Shown piece by piece: positions 49,723 to 60,729 of a stretch of 64,000 bases of DNA. Source of the DNA: Ignelater luminosus (Eukaryota; Arthropoda; Insecta; Coleoptera; Elateridae). The notes beneath the pieces were generated by a model. That model did no database searches, was not told the DNA's origin, and saw only the letters and a program-made list of their open reading frames with translations. The stretch spans positions 68,059 through 132,058 of the forward strand of contig VTPC01000411.1 in NCBI GenBank assembly GCA_011009095.1, written 5' to 3'. The position numbers and the translations under genes were made by a program. The stretch's first letter is position 1, and each line of letters starts with the position of its first letter.

Positions 49723-50042
49723 GGCCAGTCAATATCGACATAAGATATCGCAAAAGTTAGGGTAGTTCTGATTTTTTTAATATGTTGTTAGGACCCCTAC
49801 GAGTAGTATAAATCCAGATTTGCAACCCCAAAAAACCTGTGCTACTTGCGTAGTGGCCAAAATAAGCGAAAGTTTTGCTTTTGTTGTGGTTGTTTAATCA
49901 TATCTCCTAAACGAAGCGTGCTACCGAAAATGTTATTCATATCTTGGTTAAAGTAGATTAAATTTGAAACTAAAATGGGCATTGCTCGTCCAATAGTTAC
50001 CGAGATACAGCTTTTCAAAGATTGTCAATATTTGTTTGTTTT
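49723..50042 (+). repeat. Left long terminal inverted repeat
   Basis: Inverted match to 51108-51437 from the tip GGCCAGTCAATATCGACATA to CAAAGATTG(T/G)CAAT. Confidence 0.8.
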
Positions 50043-50753
50043 TGTTTTTCCGCAATCTTCGTCGTCGTCCATATCGATCGGCGCACCATTGGCGCAAGAC
50101 TGGCCTCTGCAAACCCTACAGAGTGCCGAACATGTCAGGCTCGCTTTTCGGCAAGTGCAGGTCCCAGAGCACCTTTTTTTACACTTGCACGACATCATTC
50201 TCAGGAGCGATCGAGGGGGGCTGGGGCCATTGTCGTAGTGATGGTAAGTAGTCCTAGATCGCTGGTGGACCAACCCCAGTCATTTGAGTTTTTTTCCACC
50301 CCCAACCATTTCCGTACTTGATAGTAAGTGCGTAACACGTGGTACTTTGCAGTGTCTTTGGTGGTGGTGGTGGGGGGGGGGGCGAGCAAGATTTACTTTG
50401 GCTGTGGGTGCTGACTTGACAAAGCACGTATAACGGAGGCTGTTTAGAGACTCGGTATCATCTCCTCCATAGATAGCCACGAGCAGCTTCTCACCAGCCA
50501 TGGCTATTGCCTCCTGGCTGGAATCTGGATGCAAAAATATTTTCACCAGCTCTATCAAGTGGGTTTGGTGATGCAGACCCTCTGGTCTTATTGCCAAGGT
50601 GTTCACTTTTTCCTTCCGTTTATATTTTACCGTCCCAAACGTGGTACCAACAATTTGCTTCACGCCTTCAGCTCCCAATTCTTGGGCCAAGTGGCAGTTG
50701 ATCTCAGCACCTCCAACAATTCCACTAGCGATGGAAAGTAGGTGGTCAGCCAC
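50025..50753 (-). pseudogene. Cysteine-rich arthropod multicopy protein, C-terminal fragment with two frameshifts
   Basis: Minus strand. The first part (50753 to about 50390) reads AMAGEKLLVAIYGGDDTESL and NSLRYTCFVK. After a shift at a run of G (about 50371-50382 on +), the frame continues DTAKYHVLRTYYQVRKWLG and NDWGWSTSD. After a second shift at a run of C on the minus strand (G run near 50215-50221 on +) comes MSCKCKKRCSGTCTCRKASL, then CSALCRVCRG and C. The order 'LYG...ESL...YR/LR..YYQVQ.WLG...WGW...' followed by a C-x-C...CRK..L.C...C..C.G..C cluster recurs in many arthropod predicted proteins of unknown function. The cluster resembles a CXC/tesmin-type metal-binding motif. The N-terminal half is absent. 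Both shifts sit in homopolymers, so sequencing error is possible. Confidence 0.65.
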
Positions 50754-51107
50754 AGGGAATGGGGGGTGGGTACTGAACCACGTCTTCAGAAGAAAGAGGA
50801 CAATATCTTTTAATTGGAATTAATTCTTTATAATTTCGTATTTTTTTATCGCCTCACACAATTTTAGAAACAAATCAGGGCTTGTCGAGCGTTAAAGTCT
50901 AGGAAATAAAAATGCATTTTCAAGGGTGTTCCGGTATTTGGCCATTTTCGAGAAAACTATTTGGTCCACGGGCACCGTCTTGTGCTTCAATAAAAGTTAA
51001 CTAAATTTCCTGAATCTCTTGTCGATAGCTTTTATTGTAGGACAAGTCTTTTTGCCATTTTTAGCTCCAAACATGACGTAACAAAAAAATGTCACTTTTT
51101 TGGAAAA

Positions 51108-51437
51108 AAATTGCCAATCTTTGAAAAATCGTATCTCGGTAACTAATGGACGTGCAAAGCCCATCCTTGTCTCACATTGTGGCAAACGTAATCTACTTTA
51201 AAAAAAATATATGAATAACAGTTTTGGTTAAACGGATAGCTTAGGTGATATGATCAAAAAACCAAAACAAGTGCCAAGATTTCGCTGTTTTCTGGCCACT
51301 ACACAGGTAGCACAGATTTTTCGGGGTTGCAAATCTGGATTTATACTACCCGTAGAGGTCCTAACAACATATGAAAAAATTAGAACTGCCCTAATTTTTG
51401 CGATGTTTGCCTTTTTTTATGTCGATATTGACTGGCC
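51108..51437 (-). repeat. Right long terminal inverted repeat
   Basis: Inverted copy of 49723-50042, followed by TA. Confidence 0.8.
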
Positions 51438-53888
51438 TATTGCTAGTTGATCTGATAAATGAGATCTATAAAACTTTGTTGAAGCATTGAAATTTATTAA
51501 TAGAAAAATAATAAAGATATATGGAAACACTCAATGCAAGATTCTAACAATTTTTGCCCGGCACAGAATAAACTTCCATTTTCCTCCTAATCACATTAAA
51601 TGCATTTTTTGTATGTTTATGTACGTACAAAATAGTTAATAAGTACAAATTATCACTTAAATAAGAAGTGCATACATGCATTTTAAGATACTAACAGGCT
51701 CTAATTTGAACTAATTTTATTAACAAATTTAAAATTAGAAATGATAAATGGTTGTATTTTTTTCCTATAAATCCTGTTGGTTGGTTTGGCGCGTGCTGGT
51801 AATAGATTCCTATCTAATAATAATAAACACTGATTCGATGAAAAATATTGTAAAAAATCTAGAACATTTCGGTAATTGCTATTTTTACATTTTACACATC
51901 GCTTTCATTCATTGATGCAGTTGTTAATTTAAAAGCGTACTTGAAATTGTATTACATAATTAACAGACAGAATGATAATAATGTGATCTAGCAATGTTTA
52001 AAGTGTGGTTTCCGTATGTTTCCCACACGGAGCTCTTTGGATCACGAATCACTAGATTAGGCACATTAATAAAAAACAAACGATACTTGGTAAATCATAA
52101 ATAAACAATTACTTTTTACAATATTGAGAAAATTGATGAAACGGTTATCTTCGAATTACTTTCTTCTGAATCACCATGTGATAAGTAGAGGTTAGGTTTT
52201 AAAAAAACATAATAAACAGTTTATTCCATTGAATAGTTAACATAAATGAGTAGTACACGTTGGAATTTCCATGTACACTGGATAGATTGTGAAGCTTAAA
52301 GTAAATTTGTTTCTTTGAAAATTTATTTTTTTAAGTAGGAACGCAATGTTTGCATCGCAAAACAACTGAATGGTATACATTTCACAAAAATAATTCTATC
52401 CATATTCTTCATTACAAAATTGTATAATTATGTAGTTCGACGACAAATTACATTGAATTTGCACCTGCCTATCATAGAAATTTTGTTTTTATGTCAAATG
52501 CAAATATGTATTGCAAACAATATTGATTGTCTAGATTTCTTTGCGATCAAGTTTCGCAATTCTGGTACAGAAGGCAAACCTTGATTTTCGTTCCCTGCTA
52601 CCTTCCTTAACAAGATTCTCGATAAATTGCCTTAACTCAACGCGCCATTTATGTACTGAGTTTGTTATGCAAAATAATGGAAAGCTCAGGACAAATTGAA
52701 TAACAAATAGAGAAAACAATAATTTTCAGCAGTTGAGATAAATTGTTCATAAGTTTCTTGTCAACAATAACCATCAAACCGTAAGAAATCAGTCTTAATC
52801 TAAGTTCAATGCCAAACCTTCATTGGCATTTAATTATTTTATACATTGCATTGTAAATAAACACAGCGATCTCATCTGGAAATATTTTAAGCAGATGTCA
52901 TGTAAATTTCATTTATGCGGAAATAAATCGTCTCGGTTTCTACTTTGAAACTTGTAAAATATTGAGAACTATTCAGTAGGCAAAATGACGTCTAGTTCGC
53001 TTGATTTATTGGTCATCAGTTACGTCGATTTCAAATAACAGTTCAAATAAGTCGTCAGGATGCGAAGAAGATATTATTTAACGGCGATGGAGATGTCAGC
53101 CTAGAAAATGAAACTTTTAATAACCAATACAGAACAAAAACGACATTTTAAGGACAGCAACTAAACATGTTCAATGAACCAAATGTTTATTGGGTACTGC
53201 TCTAGACGAAGGGAATTCACAAATTTTCATTTTACAGAACAACCACATACTTGTAGTTTCGGTAGTATTTGTCTTTTGTTTTTCAAATTAAATGATTTTG
53301 TGGAAACTTGAACACATGATTAACCACTCGATCCACCGAGACAGTACAACGAAGTGACAATAAATAAACAAACCACAAGGTTACGATAAATTAAAACTCG
53401 GCATGTACTTATACCTTCCATTTTAAGATTGCATGTAATTCTTAAGAAAATAATGTCATAAGAAAATGCCCAAAAATCAAGAAGTAGATTCTCTTTTGTT
53501 GCAGAAAGTTTTTCTTTTGTGACCGGCGCTTTCTGAAACTATACAGCGTTTACGATGTTTATGGGTCGTACATGACTTTCAAGAATTAAATGCAACCACA
53601 ATTAATTCTTAAAGAATTAATGAAGTTTGCTAATGTGTTTAATGTTACGTAGTAGGGTGTCTCTAGTACCGTTTCTTTGTTAAAGATTAAGAACTGTGGC
53701 AATACCACGCCTCCATCCTGCTGTAGAAACTTCCTCTAAGAATACCAACACCTGCACAGCATTTTCCTGGGTTCCACTGCAAGTAATAAAGACCGCTAAT
53801 GATCATGTCTTTGTTGTACAAAGTTTTTTCCACAAGATGATTGTGGTGATATTACACAAAGATTTTGATGCCAAATAGTTATAAGTCC

Positions 53889-54560
53889 TCATTCCACTTC
53901 CATTAGTTTGTGAGATGAGTCTACCTCTGAATCATCCGAAAAAGATTCAGAGTCAAATTCTGCAAGCGAAATAATAAAAGGAAGAATATTTTCAAACGAA
54001 AGATTCCCCATATGTTTTTTCCAGTCAGCCAAAATAAGCTTTTCGCAGTGATCACAGAAATTTTGACACATGTCTGAAGAAGATTTTGAAAGAGACTCAA
54101 TCCATAAATTCTGGACATTTTTAGAATGTGTTCCAGAGTTTATGTGCTTGTTGTAATAAGACTTACAATACCCCCATACCATTTAAATAGGGTTATACTG
54201 ACAATGGTACGGAGGCATTCTAAGAACTTCATATCCTTTCATTTTCAGCAGTTCATCAATTACGTACGTCTTTTTATCGTCCGATCGAAAAGGTTTTATT
54301 AAATCCCATAATTGCTTTTTGGAAAATTTTGTATCAAATTTGACATTGTGGTTAGTCAACCATTCCGGCATTTGGCTTTTATTGGAGGAAAACGTTAGAG
54401 ATTTGTCTAATTGCACCGAATGGTAAGCAGCATTGCCCATAAAAATTACACTTTTCCCCCCCAAGCTTATCCAAAGCAGGAATGAGAAGATTAACCACCC
54501 AATTTTGAAAAATATCCCCAGTCGTGGTCGCGTGATTGTGTTTTCATTTATAATTGACTT
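53889..54560 (-). pseudogene. Tc1/mariner-like DDE transposase, C-terminal half, inactivated
   Basis: Reading on the minus strand: HNHATTTGDIFQNWVVNLLI then PALDKLGG (about 54542-54465), a one-base shift in a G run, then KSVIFMGNAAYHSVQ (about 54460-54420), LKMKGYEVLRMPPYHCQYNP (about 54245-54186), a stop at 54180-54182, and MVWGYCKSYYNKHI continuing to 53889. The family motif is V-I-V-M-D-N-A-x-Y-H-S; here the catalytic Asp is Gly. The stop replaces the Glu of the third motif N-P-I-E-x-x-W. Two catalytic residues are therefore lost, plus a frameshift. The tail is acidic (ESFSDDSEVDSS), as in other insect members of this IS630-Tc1 group. Confidence 0.8.
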
Positions 54561-54945
54561 AAAAGATGCGAAATATAAGGAAAACTTGATCTCTTTTTAA
54601 GAAAGCAGGCGTTTATACAAGATTTTTGATCGTGCAACGGTGCCAAATACAGTCGCAGGTACAGCAATTAAAAAAAAAGAAAACACTTTCAACCTAACAA
54701 AATGCCTATTACCACCCATAAACATTGTAAACGGTGTATACATATAGCATCTGCAGTTTACATCTCTCTTTACCGATCTTATCTTTACGCCCCTATATCT
54801 GTGCGCCTTGAGGGAGTTGCTTCACTGGCAAATCTGTATTGTTTACAAGGTACAATAACAAACAGTAAACAAGTAGTGCCAACATGAAAATAATTTAAAC
54901 ATGGCGCCAAATTTAAACCATCCTCGATCAATTGCAATCACACTG
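53889..54945 (-). mobile_element. Tc1/mariner-type transposon, left-truncated, dead
   Basis: The right tip (54945, on the plus strand ...GCAATCACACTG then TA) matches both ends of the MITE at 58098-58305. Reading inward (minus strand) the shared sequence extends about 118 bp (to about 54828). Then comes a degraded leader and transposase remnants (53889-54560). No matching left tip is found upstream of 53889, so that end appears deleted. Confidence 0.7.
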
Positions 54946-56190
54946 TACTTCTATATTTCAGTTACATATGTACGTATATGAACAATATTTCGAAAATATA
55001 AAAGCTTTTAATATAAAAGTTAATGATTATTGTGTCCTAGCAGTATAGATTCTTAAGTTAAAAGTAAAAACAAATAAGTGATTTACTACAAAAATAAATA
55101 CAACGTGATAAATAAAAAATTGAATAGAAACTTAGGTAAGTAGGTATATACATTTAATAGCTAAACAGTGAATCCGACCGTATTAAACTAAATTATTTTA
55201 ACTATTAGTATTTTAAAATGGGTTACTAAGAATGGGTATATATAGCTTAATTTATGAAAATATGGACTCTCTTCTAAAGGGTTTAAAATTAACTTTCAGT
55301 GAAACATAAAATAAAAATACTAGGGAAATTGAAATTAAGAGTTCATCGTCCAAATATACTACCTATGAATATCACTATACTAATATAAGTTAAAAAGAGG
55401 TATAACCTTATTATTAGGATGATATTACTTACTGATAATATTTAGATTATTGACTGCACTTTACCAAAACATTTTATTTTTGAAACGTTTATGGATTTTG
55501 TAATTATTATTTGAAATAAATATTCTTTTAGTCCGATTTTTTATGAGGGGTTGAATTCTTTAAGCATTAAAAATTAAATAATACTAAATATTTTCACGAT
55601 TCCAAACAAAATTTAACTGGTAAAACAGAGGTTTCACAAAAAATATACGGATAATTTGTATTTTGAGTTATCTTCTAGTTCTATTATTTTATGTCTCTAA
55701 CTATTTCTTGACCAGTGTTGTTTTTGATCTTTTAATGATAATAAGGCTAAAAGGCTAGTGCAGATCTTCTCTACGTACTTATGTAAATGTAAATTTTTAG
55801 GTTCTAAGTGAAAGTTGCAAATGGCTCTTTGAGATATCAATTTAGAAATGCCTAGCATTTCAGCGACAGAATCCAATTTAACGTTGCTTTTTTGCTTCCT
55901 TTTCTTTTGTTCCCCAAAATTGCTAATTACAGTGTGCTTAAAAGTTAACTCATTAACACTGTGGTATGTTGGGAAACACCAATATATTATTTTAAAAATG
56001 CAGTATTCTCATTCCATGTATCAGCACTTAAATTGTGCTTAAATAATACTTACAATACGCATGGAAATAAATAATCTTGTGAGACACTACCTATTTCGCT
56101 TGACTTGCTAAAGTCGATTGAATCAAATTAAATTAAATAATCGAATCAATCAAATCAGTTGAACATCGCTGTTGTTTTGATCCGTCAATA

Positions 56191-56440
56191 TTAGTAGACT
56201 TCGAGCAATAACAATTCGAATTTGGGTTTCAATAATACTCTTAATATGGAATTTTCTAGTACGGTAAATAAACGGACCACATGGATATTAAAAGCGTCAG
56301 AAAATTTGCATTTAGAATCTTTCCTTATGTTTTTAGGGGTACGAAAATGCATGTCGTGGCATTTTGGTGCAATCAACAACGTGTAAGATTTACCATGATC
56401 TCGTAACTTCAATGTCAGTCAGTTTACTTAGCTCAGTCTT
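56191..56440 (-). repeat. Dispersed repeat copy 1 (pair with 59045)
   Basis: The minus strand is about 70% identical by eye to 59045-59230. Shared patterns include CGA(C/T)ATGCATTTT, ACATA then GATTCTA, and GCTTTTAAT(A/G)TCCATGT. The two copies lie head to head, 2.6 kb apart. No function is recognised. Confidence 0.5.
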
Positions 56441-58097
56441 TTTACCTGACTCTTAAAGTTACCGTCAATTCTTCTACCATCGAATGAATTGGCTTCATTC
56501 TTGCTGTAAGTGTAATAACTTGGTTACAAATAAGGTCTAAAAATTGCATAAGTGCTTTGACCACTAATAGAGGTAGCCCATGTTAGATTTTAATCTTCAA
56601 AAACTTGAGGTAAAGCTGAAAATTTGGTAAGATTCGTTATACTGAATAACACGCTAAAAGTTTAGATATTTCAGAAGGAGACACTTTAAAAATATTTTAA
56701 AATATTATGCTGTATCCTAGGAGTTTCAGGTTTTCACCTTCTAGAAATGCAGGTAGAGTTGAGCATTTGGCGATGAGTACCAAATATGTATAATGCCGAA
56801 CTATCAAAGGTATAGCAGTCTCATGGTCTTATCCTTACAAGAAGTACTTAAGACATCGATCTCAGGAATGCGGGAATAACAGTGTAACTACTTAGTCGAT
56901 TTATAGGAGATTATTTAGACGAGCACCGTAGAGAGCTTTTAATGCGACTGCAATTTGCAAGACGTGTTTATGACCCCAACTTATAGAACCTATTTCTTGA
57001 CATATTGTCGTGCACATCCCATTGTGGCCTCAATAGATTTTTCTCACGTATGAATTTGAAGCATTTCAATAAATGGAGTAAGTTTTGAAACTCCTGCGTT
57101 TATCTGTACAGTTTTTGCTTTTGCTATTAAGTGAAAGGTGTTCATCCTGGAATTTATTTCTTGTTCCCGTTATTAAGTGAAGTTCTGAAAAGAGCCCAAT
57201 AAAAAGAGATACAAAAGTTGGTGGAGCTAGAGCTAAAGAAGAGGGATAATCTTGTAACGGTAGTCGATATAGAATGTACTTCTACCTTGTAAAAGATTTC
57301 GCCATCTACTCCTCTCTACCTCCGACAGCTTCCAATTTTACTTATTGGAATGCCTTGCTTAAATACAAATCTAGAAAAAATTTACCAATGCTTAATGCCT
57401 TAAAGGGGCTCGGGAGCTGACTGATCTTTTTAAATATTCAGGATAACTTACAAAATTAGTAAAATTAAGATTTTTTTTCTTTTCTGGATCTTCCTCTTAC
57501 AGTAACTTCGGTGAACATTGTAAAATTAATGAATTTCAAAGAAAAGTTGCTTACAATACAGATTTGGAAATTCCAGAATTTATTACCTGTCTATAATTCT
57601 AACGCCTCAACCTTCTTTATGCCGATACCTAATAAGGTGTGTTGTTTACTGTAAGAACTTTACTTGGATTGGAACTTGTTGTAAATCATCCCTTAAAGCA
57701 TGTTCAGTTATCTCAACTTGTCTTTACTTTCACTTCTTATCAGAAATTTATTAACATTTAGATGTATAATTCCAAATGACCTAATTTGTCGATTGCATGT
57801 GTTCAATCGTGTGTAGAAAAAAGTGGAACAATGTTCTTAGCTTTATCCAGCACCTCTTAATAAGTACTCCAATAGTAAGAAAGAATTTGAACAAAACCAC
57901 AGTAATCAAAATAAAATTTCAAAATTATTTTATAATCAATCATTAATTGGTATTATTCTTTTCTTTTATTATGATATTGAATAAAACATACTGCACACGC
58001 GTGCTAACAGGTATACCCCTTCGACTTTTTTCTCGGTAGGTATTACCCATATACATATTAATATGTATGTGGTATTACCATACTTAGCACACTTGTA

Positions 58098-58305
58098 CAG
58101 TGCAATTGATTGAGTATGGTTTGAATTTGGTGCTATGTCTAAATTATTTTCATGTTGGCACTACTTGTTTACTGTTTACTGTTTTACCTTGTAAACAACA
58201 CAGATTTGACAGATTGCAAAAAGTAAACAAGTATAGTATCAACATGAAAATAATTTAAACAGGGCGCCAAATTCAAACCATCCTCAATCAATTGCAATCA
58301 CACTG
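58098..58305. mobile_element. 208 bp MITE derived from the 54 kb Tc1/mariner family
   Basis: TA flanks (58096-58097 and 58306-58307). Both halves are inverted copies of each other, starting CAGTG and running through GGTTTGAATTTGG and AAATTATTTTCATGTTG to TTGTTTAC. Each half matches the right end of the transposon at 54945 over 80-118 bp. It is therefore an internal-deletion or end-to-end derivative of that transposase-bearing family. Confidence 0.85.
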
Positions 58306-59044
58306 TATAGTAGATAACTATTTATCTCAGAGGATTTTAGTAGACAACTGTGGGTGTTGTTTGAAGAAGTAAGGCAGGTTAGTTAACAGATAAACAAAAT
58401 AAATAAAAATATTAACCACAAAAATAACTATGCCACACTTTTTTCAACACAGAACTTTACCGCGAATTACAATTATAGTAATGCGAATTTTTTAGTTAAG
58501 AATATATATTTTATTTACTTTGCAATGTTATTTGGAAATAAATTTTTTCAATTTTTCAATTACTAGAGCAATTTTTTGCAGTACTATCTGTTTCTGTTGA
58601 GGGAGGGGACGAAAAATAACCTTTACCGGGGCCCGAACTTCCTCTCAGCGGCCCTGGAGAAGGTAGAAGAAACATAATCTTAAAGTTGCCTTCAAGAATT
58701 TATTTTGCAATCACTATTAGTGAGTCAAAGCGTTTTTGCAATATTAGGCTTTATTTGTAACCGAATTATTGTACTTAGAGTAAAACTGAATAGAATCTGT
58801 TTTATAGATTATAGATAAAGATATGCGCTATCTTTTTCATCTCTGTAAATATTCTGTATTTCCAACCGTTAAAGAGATCTTAGAGAAACGCTAACTTCTT
58901 TTTTGAGATTTACTTTAATATGGCGGCTCGGTCATTGACGACAGCCAATTCATTTGATTGAGAAAGATTTGTAGGAATTTTACGAATCGACTAACAAAAT
59001 TGAGTTTTTGAAGTAAACTAACCCTAGAGTTACGAAGCCATTAA

Positions 59045-59230
59045 GCTGGTAGCAATCGTGGGAAATTCTCTCCCCATCTTCCATGTTGCTGACCACACAG
59101 AAATGCTACGATATGCATTTTTATACCTCCAAAGACATATAAAACAAGATTCTATAATAGAGTTTTCTAGTGCTTTTAATGTCCATGTAGTCCCTTTATC
59201 TCTGGAATTAATTGTGCTGAAAGTGTTTTC
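59045..59230 (+). repeat. Dispersed repeat copy 2 (pair with 56191)
   Basis: Plus-strand copy of the repeat at 56191-56440. It could be one arm of a larger inverted-repeat element (56190-59230) or an independent insertion. Confidence 0.5.
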
Positions 59231-59423
59231 TTTGTTACCCTTCGTTACTAATGCATGTTATATTGGAAATCGTGGTTACCATTTAAAATGGAGAGATAGA
59301 TTACTTACCTCTAATGCAATTTGAATGCTTCATCTCTTTTCATTGTCCTTAGAACGTAATAATATTTGAGAAGACACAATATTTTAAAAAAATATTTTTA
59401 GATTTTCATAGTGGACGATTATA

Positions 59424-59454
59424 AAGGGTTTTCCAATAAGAGGTGTTATTTTGA
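59424..59454 (+). repeat. Left terminal inverted repeat of the mariner
   Basis: 31 bp beginning AAGGGTTTTCCAATAAGAGG; the only mismatch with the right copy is at position 4. Confidence 0.9.
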
Positions 59455-59528
59455 TATTCAAAGAAAAGTGCCATTTTTTAATATAAATGATCGGATGTTT
59501 ATTTCATTATAAAGAGGAAGGTATGCCG

Positions 59529-60614
59529 TTAATAGTGGAAAATAACATCAGGCAAATGACCACCACGACCACGCTTACAGGACAATATCCTTTTCATGAA
59601 ATTTTCCATAACCAAATCGCAAAGTGGCTGCCCTATGTCCTCGATAGCCTCACGAATTCCATCTTTGAGGTCTTGAATCGACGCTGGGCTGTTGGCGTAG
59701 ACCTTCTCTTTCACGTGGCCCCAAAGAAAGAAGTCGCAAGGTGTTAAATCACAAGATCTCGGTGGCCAATTGTGATCACCTCTTCGAGAGATAACACGGT
59801 CCGGAAACTTTTTCCGTAAAAGATCAATGGTTTCGTTGCTTGTGTGGCACGTGGCGCCGTCTTGTTGAAAGTAAACGTTGTCCAGATCAATACCATCCAA
59901 TTCCGGCCATAAAAAATCGTTAATCATCTCTCGATAGCGCAATCCAGTCACCGTAACTGTTGCTCCAGCCTCATTTTCGAAAAAGTAAGGTCCAATGACT
60001 CCGCCGGACCATAAACCGCACCAAACAGTCACACGTTGAGGATAGAGAGACTTTTCAACAATAACTCTTGGATTTTCTGAGCCCCAGATCCGACAATTTT
60101 GCTTGTTGACGAAGCCACCGAGGTGGAAATGGGCCTCATCACTCAAGATGATTTTTCGATGGAATTCTGGATCATTTTCATGCATTTCAACGACCCAATC
60201 AGCAAAGACACGACGTTGTTGATGATCGGCCGGCTTGAGTTCTTGTGTTAACTGGACTTTATAAGCCTTAAGACCCAAATCTTTATGCAAAATACGGTGT
60301 AATGACGTTTGTGGAATGGCTAATTCCAAAGAACGACGAGGAATGGACAAACCTGGGTTTTCTTTAACACTTTCGGCTACAACAGCAATATTCTCGGCTG
60401 TTCTTGAGCGACGTGCACGGGTTTTATTCTTCACATCACTAACTTGTCCCAAGAGCTCGAATTTTTTCACCAATTTCTGTATTGCGGTCCGACAAGGTGC
60501 TTCACGGTGACCCAAAAATGTTCGAGTTTTACGAACCGTCTCTGCCAAATTTTCACCATTTTTATAGTGAATTTTAATAATTTCAATGCGTTGTTGAAGC
60601 GTGTATCGTTCCAT
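59529..60614 (-). CDS. Mariner transposase, DD41D (rosa-type), 361 aa, apparently intact
   Basis: The minus-strand frame is uninterrupted from ATG to stop. The N-terminus (1-60, MERYTLQQRIEIIKIHYKNG) is the helix-turn-helix typical of DUF4817-type mariner proteins, followed by a second HTH (about 65-130). The catalytic domain has D159 (KIILSDEAHFHLGGFVNKQN), D252 (NVYFQQDGATCHTS) and D294 (CDLTPCDFFLWG). Counting gives 41 residues between the second and third Asp, the signature of the DD41D 'rosa' mariner group of insects. Length is normal for the family. The C-terminus keeps the RGGHLPDVIFH motif shared by relatives. The enzyme binds the flanking repeats and moves the element by cut and paste into TA sites. 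Nothing visible argues against activity; near-identical ends and a clean frame suggest recent transposition, possibly horizontal arrival. Confidence 0.95.
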   Translation of the reverse strand: MERYTLQQRIEIIKIHYKNGENLAETVRKTRTFLGHREAPCRTAIQKLVKKFELLGQVSDVKNKTRARRSRTAENIAVVAESVKENPGLSIPRRSLELAIPQTSLHRILHKDLGLKAYKVQLTQELKPADHQQRRVFADWVVEMHENDPEFHRKIILSDEAHFHLGGFVNKQNCRIWGSENPRVIVEKSLYPQRVTVWCGLWSGGVIGPYFFENEAGATVTVTGLRYREMINDFLWPELDGIDLDNVYFQQDGATCHTSNETIDLLRKKFPDRVISRRGDHNWPPRSCDLTPCDFFLWGHVKEKVYANSPASIQDLKDGIREAIEDIGQPLCDLVMENFMKRILSCKRGRGGHLPDVIFHY

Positions 60615-60698
60615 ATTTATTAATGGCGTAGTTTCTACTTGTCAAATGTCAAAAAATGATAGCTTCAAAAGTGACATCTACCGAAATAGCGGGCTATT

Positions 60699-60729
60699 CA
60701 AAATAACACCTCTTATTGGAAAACTCTTT
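60699..60729 (-). repeat. Right terminal inverted repeat of the mariner
   Basis: Inverted copy of 59424-59454, followed by TA. Confidence 0.9.

Larger units (their letters stand above)
49723..51437. mobile_element. 1.7 kb element with ~320 bp terminal inverted repeats carrying a cysteine-rich gene fragment
   Basis: The left arm (49723 to about 50042) and right arm (about 51108-51437) are inverted copies along their whole length. Shared blocks include GGCCAGTCAATATCGACATA at the tips, TATGTTGTTAGGACC, TATAAATCCAGATTTGCAAC, AAAGTAGATTA and AGTTACCGAGATAC. TA flanks both tips (49721-49722 and 51438-51439). Arm identity is around 80% by eye. The middle holds a broken minus-strand protein gene (50025-50753). 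No transposase is seen, so it is non-autonomous, and the long arms resemble foldback-type elements. The superfamily is unclear. Confidence 0.8.
59424..60729. mobile_element. Complete DD41D (rosa-type) mariner transposon, 1306 bp
   Basis: Terminal inverted repeats 59424-59454 and 60699-60729 agree over 31 bp with one mismatch (AAG(G/A)GTTTTCCAATAAGAGG...). TA flanks both ends (59422-59423 and 60730-60731). A single long transposase frame occupies most of the element. All structural parts of a mobile mariner are present, suggesting a recent arrival or activity. Confidence 0.92.
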
